Assembly (NCBI GenBank): GCA_017307505.1
Contig: JAFKEE010000034.1
Coordinates: forward strand, 186,001-250,000
DNA length: 64,000 nucleotides
Direction of reading: 5' to 3'
Origin: Acidobacteriota bacterium
GTDB taxonomy: Bacteria > Acidobacteriota > Terriglobia > Bryobacterales > Bryobacteraceae
This document shows positions 59,625 through 64,000 of the stretch, piece after piece (position 1 is the first letter of the stretch; the number at the start of each line of letters is the position of its first letter). A program made the position numbers and the translations under genes. The notes under the pieces are model-generated. The model saw only the letters and a list, made by a program, of their open reading frames with translations, ran no database searches and was not told the origin of the DNA.

Positions 59625-62378
59625 TTACGGAACCTGGTACGTCGAAACCTGCACCCAGCCGGAGTCTCGGTTGAGCACATCCAACGACCGCATGAACACC
59701 TTCTTACTGCCGCTCATCGCCGGTTTCATTACCACCGGTATCGTAAGTGCCTCTACGCCCAGATTGGTAATCGTCGCGGCGGTTGCTGTCGCTGGATCGA
59801 CTGAACAAGCGGAACTGTTCAGGACATTCGACGAAACTCCAGGTGCCACAGGGCCCAGGAAGAATCCGACGTCTGACGAATACATCCAGAAGCCGTTCCC
59901 GGCGCGGTCATAGTGCAAGAAGCAGAACGGCTGCCCGCCGCCGGTGCTATCGTCCGCGATCAGGAACTGGTCCCAACCTTTGGGGATCCCCACGAAGCCC
60001 ACCGGATCGGAGTACATCAGCGAAAAGAACTGCGATGCTCCGCCCGCAGTCGCCAGCGCGATGGTAAACTGCGAAGCCTGAGCCGCCTGCTGCGTCCAGG
60101 TCCCCTGCTTCACCCAACCCGTATCCGTCAACGTATCGTCCATCACGCGCAGATACACGTTTCGCGCGCCCGCCACCTTGAACTGCGTGTTCAGGTTGAG
60201 CTGCAGCGTCGATCCGCCCGCCGACACCGTCGACAGTGAGGTGCTCAGCGCGCATGCCGTCCCCTGCAGGTCGTTCGAAGCCACTCCCGGCGTGATCGGA
60301 CCCGCGAAGAACCCATACGTATCGGAGTACAGCCAGAACTTCTGCCCCCGCGCGTCATAGTGCATCAGGCAGAACGGCTGCCCTCCCCCATCCGCCGCCG
60401 TGGCCACCAGCACCTGCGCCCAAAGGATCGAACTATTCCCGCGCGCGCCCTGGAACACCGCCTGGAAGGTCGGATTCGCGCCCGTGCCACTGGCTGGAGT
60501 CAGACTCACCGTCGAAGTCACCGCATTGGGCGCGAACTCCGCCGTCACCGTCGTCGGAGCCGTCAACTGGAATGTCTGCGGGTTCGTGGGCCCCGTCACT
60601 CCGCCCTTATAGCCCGTGAACCGGTAACCCGCGGCCGGCGAGGCCGTCAGTTGGATATACGTGTTGGCATCATAGAACCCGTCCACGGACGACGGACTCG
60701 CCGCCACCGTGCCCGTCAGCGCCGGCGAGACCCCGGCCGTCAACAGATACTGCGATTTGAAAATGGCCGTGAACGTCGTCGGCGTCCCTGGCGCGCTGAT
60801 GTTGTGCGTCAACGCACCCCCGTCGCTCCAGCCCTGCGCGATGAGCCTCGTATTCGCGCCCGGTGCCGGCGAACTGAAGCTCAGCACGTGCGAACTGCCC
60901 GGCGTCCAGTTGAACGACTGCTGGGTCGAATACACAAACCCGTCCACACTGAATCGCACGCCGCTGCCCGTCACGGAGGGCCCCACCTTGATCGAACCGC
61001 CGGAGCACGTCGGTTGCAGGCTGAACAACGGCTGCGTCGTCGCCTCGTCCACAAACCGCGGAATCGGCGCGTCGTCGCTCGACGTCCTGTCGGCGGACAC
61101 CGGAGCGAGTTGGATCCGCACCTGCGCCGGATTCGGCGACGCCACATTCGCCAGGTAGGAGATCCACACCGGGAAGTCCACGCTCGCCGGCGTGTTGCCC
61201 GCGAACTGAATCTCCCACACCGCCCGTGCGCTGCTGTTATTGATCGTCAGCGCGGTCACGGGAATGCCGTCGATGAGGGTGGTCGCCGCCTCCGGCGCGA
61301 AGGCCCACCGGTCGGTCGTGATGAGCCGCGCCCGCACTTGGCCGACCCCGTTCGCCACCGGGTTGCCCCCCGAATAAGTCACCGGAACAGTCCCGACATA
61401 TAGCGTCACCCCCGCCGGGAGCTGGCTGAAGGTCGCCTGCACTCTCGTTCCGTACTCGCCCAGCCCCGCCAGGTTCATATTGCCCGTCGTCGGGAAGCTC
61501 GGATTGTAGAAATCCGACTCCGACGTGTACACGGTATTCACCAGATTCTGTGCGGCCGGCGTCGAAGAAACGTCCGTCGCCGTAAAGGGCGCAATCGTCC
61601 GCGCCAGCAGCGGGATCCCCAGCGGCGTCACCCGCAGGTTCGCGATGCGCTGCTGCGTGCCCGCCGCGCAGGTAGGCAGCCCCGCGCCAGTCATCCCGTC
61701 CACCGCGGCCGAACTCGTTCGATCCATCACCTGCACCGTCACCGCCGGCATCGCTGTCCCCACCACCAGGTTCGGGTTCTGCACCGAGACCGTCGACATG
61801 CTCACCGCGGCCGTAATCGGCACGCCATTGGCCGGTGTCGGCACTGCAATCGCCGACACGTCCAGCCGCACGTTGCGGATCGTAAAACGGCGCGTCCCGG
61901 CATTGCCCGGCGGGTCCAGCGGGATCCCGTTGAACGCCACCGCATTCAAGGCCGGCGACTGCGACGGAAACACGTTGGGCCCCTTCGTTCCGCCTGTCCA
62001 GCCGCACTGATTCGGGTTCGTCGTGCACGGCACCTGGCTCGCCGGAGCCGGCCGGTCAATCAGCAGCAGCGTCTCCGTGAACGTCCCTAGGATGCGGCCC
62101 GTGTAGTCTGTGTTGAAGTAGACCTGCACGTCTACCGTCGGCACCGGCTGCCCCGCCGCCGTCGGTGTGCCGCCCGTGCAGGCAATCTCGATCTCGCTCA
62201 CCAGCGCGGCAATTTCGGTGGCCCGCACCGGCCGTGTGGTCGTCGTACTCGCCGTACAGGATAACGGTCCGTTCTGCGCCGCCAGCGGCAAAACGCTCCC
62301 GCCAATGAAAAGCACACTCCAGGCAGCCGTCCGTCCGAGGACTCTGAGAACAGATACAGATCGATTGTTGGACCGCAC
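59625..62378 (-). CDS. Large secreted protein with tandemly duplicated C-terminal domain
   Basis: About 917 residues, start uncertain: GTG 62378 gives a reasonable signal peptide (TAAWSVLFIGGSVLPLAAQ), GTG 62390 or TTG 62441 would lengthen it. The N-terminal ~480 residues are beta-rich, Ser/Thr/Pro-rich, with sparse cysteines. Around 530-600 is an InlB/divergent-repeat-like segment (ITLTASPAAGYRFTGYKGG-type). At the C-terminus a ~115-residue unit occurs twice (copy one near 60080-60430, copy two near 59630-59985), each with GGGQPFC, HYD, FW-YS, GFF-GP and a closing DSGWV or DTGWV motif. No catalytic motif is seen; a surface adhesin or polymer-binding role is inferred. Confidence 0.7.
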   Translation of the reverse strand: MRSNNRSVSVLRVLGRTAAWSVLFIGGSVLPLAAQNGPLSCTASTTTTRPVRATEIAALVSEIEIACTGGTPTAAGQPVPTVDVQVYFNTDYTGRILGTFTETLLLIDRPAPASQVPCTTNPNQCGWTGGTKGPNVFPSQSPALNAVAFNGIPLDPPGNAGTRRFTIRNVRLDVSAIAVPTPANGVPITAAVSMSTVSVQNPNLVVGTAMPAVTVQVMDRTSSAAVDGMTGAGLPTCAAGTQQRIANLRVTPLGIPLLARTIAPFTATDVSSTPAAQNLVNTVYTSESDFYNPSFPTTGNMNLAGLGEYGTRVQATFSQLPAGVTLYVGTVPVTYSGGNPVANGVGQVRARLITTDRWAFAPEAATTLIDGIPVTALTINNSSARAVWEIQFAGNTPASVDFPVWISYLANVASPNPAQVRIQLAPVSADRTSSDDAPIPRFVDEATTQPLFSLQPTCSGGSIKVGPSVTGSGVRFSVDGFVYSTQQSFNWTPGSSHVLSFSSPAPGANTRLIAQGWSDGGALTHNISAPGTPTTFTAIFKSQYLLTAGVSPALTGTVAASPSSVDGFYDANTYIQLTASPAAGYRFTGYKGGVTGPTNPQTFQLTAPTTVTAEFAPNAVTSTVSLTPASGTGANPTFQAVFQGARGNSSILWAQVLVATAADGGGQPFCLMHYDARGQKFWLYSDTYGFFAGPITPGVASNDLQGTACALSTSLSTVSAGGSTLQLNLNTQFKVAGARNVYLRVMDDTLTDTGWVKQGTWTQQAAQASQFTIALATAGGASQFFSLMYSDPVGFVGIPKGWDQFLIADDSTGGGQPFCFLHYDRAGNGFWMYSSDVGFFLGPVAPGVSSNVLNSSACSVDPATATAATITNLGVEALTIPVVMKPAMSGSKKVFMRSLDVLNRDSGWVQVSTYQVP
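59630..60430 (-). repeat. Two tandem ~115-residue repeats within the secreted protein
   Basis: The units begin with GGGQPFCLMHYDARGQKFW and GGGQPFCFLHYDRAGNGFW and end with DTGWVKQGTW and DSGWVQVSTY; in between both have GFF-GP, PGV-SN and a cysteine following (TACAL and SACSV). The DNA is also similar over these stretches. The sequence divergence suggests an old duplication. No family was recognised for the unit. Confidence 0.75.
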
Positions 62379-62502
62379 AAGACCCCACACAGTGATGTTG
62401 ATTTGCGGCGCCCGTGACCCTCCAAAGCGCCGACACACCAATATACCGTCTCGCCGTGGCCGGCGGGGCGCCCCTTAGGGCGGAGTGGGGCCGTGGCCCA
62501 TG

Positions 62503-64000
62503 CTACTCGATCGTCGAAAGCTGGATCGCCGAGGGCGCCGAATTCGTCCGGTACACCCGCTGTGTCGCCTTCACGAAATCCTCGCCCTTCGCATCCTGGA
62601 TCTTCATGAACTTCTGCGGATTCCGATCGCCCAGCGGATACCACGAACTCTGCACCTGCACCATGATCCGGTGCCCCGTGCGGAACGTGTGAAACACATC
62701 CGGCAGCTCAAACTCGACCTTGTCCATCTTGCCCGGAGTGAACGCCTCCGGCTTGTCGAACCCCTTGCGGAACTTGCCCCGGAAGGGCTCCCCGCGCACC
62801 AGCATCTGATATCCGCCCATGCGCACGTTCTCCGGATTCGGCTGCGGATCCGCCGTGTCGTTCGGGAACACATCAATCAGCTTCACCACCCAGTCCGAGT
62901 CCGTGCCCGTCGTCGACACGAAGAGCGACGCCTTCAGCGGACCGGCCACCCGCACATCCCCCTCCAGCGGTTCCGTCTGGTACACCAGCACATCCGGGCG
63001 CGCCGCCGCGAACCGCTGGTCGTCGGTCATGTACGGATACGACATGCCGCTGGTGATATACGGCGTAAACGGCACGGGCTTCGCCGGATCGCTGACATAC
63101 TCATCGAACGCCTCGGCCTTGTCTACCGGTTGCACCGTGCTCAGCTTCCCGCCTGCCTGGAAGTACATCGTCTTCCACTTGGCCTCCTTGGGCGGCCAGG
63201 CATCGAACTTGTGCCACTCGTTGCGCCCCGTTTCGAAGACAAACGCCTCGGGCAGCTTGTCTCCGTCGCCCTTCCCCTTCAGGTGGAACAGGAAGAACGG
63301 ATACTCGATCTCATCCTGGAAGTACTTCGACGTGTTCGACGCGAAACTGATGTTGCCCAGCTTCGTCCCATCCGCGCGCGCCCAGCCGCCATGCGACCAC
63401 GGCCCCTCTACCAGCATGTTCTTCGCGCCCGGATTCTGCGCCTCCGCCGTCTTGTACAGGTTCAGCGGACCAAACACATCCTCCGCATCGAACCACCCGC
63501 CCACCGTCATCATGGCCGGCTTCAGGTTCTTCACATACTGCCGCGGATCACGCGACTTCCAGAAATCCGTATACGTGTCGTTCTGCGTCAGCTCTTTCCA
63601 GAACTCCGTCTGGCCGTGGAAATACTTCTCGTCATAGTTGGCCAGCGCACCCGTGCGCAGGTGGAAATCGTAGGCGTCCGGCGTCTTCATGTCCACCCGC
63701 CCCACGTCCGGACCGTCCGGAGGATGCGTGCGCCCGAAACTCGAGAAGAAGTTGAACGCGTGCGCCAGGAACAGCACCCCATTGTGATGGAAGTCGTCCC
63801 CGATAAACCAGTTGATCACCGGCGCCTGCGGCGATGTCGCCTTCAACGCCGGATGCGACTCCACCGCGCCCATCGCGGCATAGAAGCCCGGATACGAAAT
63901 CCCGTACATCCCCACACGCTCGTTGTTGTTCGGGATGTTCTTCACCAGCCAGTCGATCGTGTCGTACGTATCGCTCGGCTCATCCACGTCCTTCGGACCG
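62503..64000 (-). CDS. CocE/NonD-family alpha/beta hydrolase (5' end cut by window edge)
   Basis: At least 498 residues are visible; the frame continues past the right edge (GPKDVDEPSDTYD), so the N-terminus including any signal peptide is missing. The nucleophile elbow is GISYPGF with Ser, the downstream WSHGG presents the catalytic His region, and the C-terminal jelly-roll-like domain ends with VWYPLGDRN-type sequence (QSSWYPLGDRNPQKF). The family covers Xaa-Pro dipeptidyl peptidases, cocaine-esterase-like enzymes and beta-lactam acylases; the substrate cannot be told. Upstream (right side) context is out of view. Confidence 0.88.
   Translation of the reverse strand, partial: GPKDVDEPSDTYDTIDWLVKNIPNNNERVGMYGISYPGFYAAMGAVESHPALKATSPQAPVINWFIGDDFHHNGVLFLAHAFNFFSSFGRTHPPDGPDVGRVDMKTPDAYDFHLRTGALANYDEKYFHGQTEFWKELTQNDTYTDFWKSRDPRQYVKNLKPAMMTVGGWFDAEDVFGPLNLYKTAEAQNPGAKNMLVEGPWSHGGWARADGTKLGNISFASNTSKYFQDEIEYPFFLFHLKGKGDGDKLPEAFVFETGRNEWHKFDAWPPKEAKWKTMYFQAGGKLSTVQPVDKAEAFDEYVSDPAKPVPFTPYITSGMSYPYMTDDQRFAAARPDVLVYQTEPLEGDVRVAGPLKASLFVSTTGTDSDWVVKLIDVFPNDTADPQPNPENVRMGGYQMLVRGEPFRGKFRKGFDKPEAFTPGKMDKVEFELPDVFHTFRTGHRIMVQVQSSWYPLGDRNPQKFMKIQDAKGEDFVKATQRVYRTNSAPSAIQLSTIE

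Noticed and set aside
62503-62540. Short GGGGCC/GGCCC inverted pair after the CocE-type gene as a terminator
   Set aside because: Stem of about 5 bp with no T-run; too weak to call.
1-64000. Search by eye for tRNA, rRNA, CRISPR arrays, insertion sequences, attachment sites and prophage genes
   Set aside because: None seen: no spaced identical direct repeats, no transposase or integrase products, and no cloverleaf-like gene in the spacers. A computed search (tRNAscan, Infernal) would be needed to exclude small structured RNAs.

Overview
The window is one continuous, GC-rich, densely packed bacterial chromosome segment with no rRNA, tRNA, CRISPR array or insertion sequence that I can see. The gene content suggests an Acidobacteriota genome, most likely of the Solibacter/Bryobacter type. 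The evidence is two Oar-type TonB-dependent receptors with an N-terminal carboxypeptidase-regulatory-like domain, a PadR regulator next to a large duplicated orphan ABC permease (ADOP family), several secreted FAD-dependent oxidoreductases, a DUF1080 protein and a hopanoid operon. The taxonomic placement is inference from gene families; no marker gene was compared.

Layout. (1) 1-4805, minus strand: isoprenoid/hopanoid operon ispH-shc-hpnA-hpnG, followed by the start of an alcohol-dehydrogenase-like gene cut by the window edge. (2) 4905-8442, minus: lipoprotein, TgpA-like transglutaminase and DUF1080 protein. (3) 8498-11869, plus: sugar-phosphate isomerase-like gene, a 46-residue membrane peptide, rph and rdgB. 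(4) 11918-15127, minus: cation efflux protein, PolX polymerase and Nudix hydrolase. (5) 15325-17921, plus: hfq-hflX, a palindrome-rich spacer, then pgsA. (6) 17936-24056, minus: transmembrane regulator, TonB-dependent receptor and sulfatase. (7) 24094-28642: RodZ-like protein, diverging from a GT2 glycosyltransferase and two methyltransferases, then a HEAT-repeat protein. (8) 28742-30866: glutaminyl-cyclase-like M28 enzyme, cupin and a di-iron NO-damage repair protein. (9) 30919-36746, plus: nitrate-type operon encoding a NarK transporter fused to a NarI-like cytochrome b, a molybdopterin reductase, a four-cluster Fe-S protein, a Rieske protein and a small membrane protein. (10) 36814-37578: prepilin peptidase and a small membrane protein. 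(11) 37589-43447, minus: a tight cluster of five glycosyltransferases (one Anp1-like) and an FkbM methyltransferase. (12) 43845-54441: three paralogous exported FAD oxidoreductases around a second regulator/TonB-receptor pair, closed by a strong hairpin terminator. (13) 54457-64000, minus: PadR-ADOP pair, apaG, a GT-C membrane glycosyltransferase, a secreted repeat protein and a CocE-type hydrolase cut by the right edge.

How the parts work together. Regions 6 and 12 share one architecture: a membrane-anchored regulator of the same unusual family beside an Oar-type receptor, with exported enzymes directly behind the receptor (a sulfatase in one, FAD oxidoreductases in the other). They look like two paralogous, separately specialised polymer-use modules. 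Region 9 looks like a self-contained nitrate uptake and reduction unit. Its leader and the leader of the NO-repair gene carry nearly identical 14-bp palindromes of CRP/FNR geometry, so they are probably one regulon. The hopanoid operon joins the last step of the MEP pathway to squalene cyclisation and side-chain processing.
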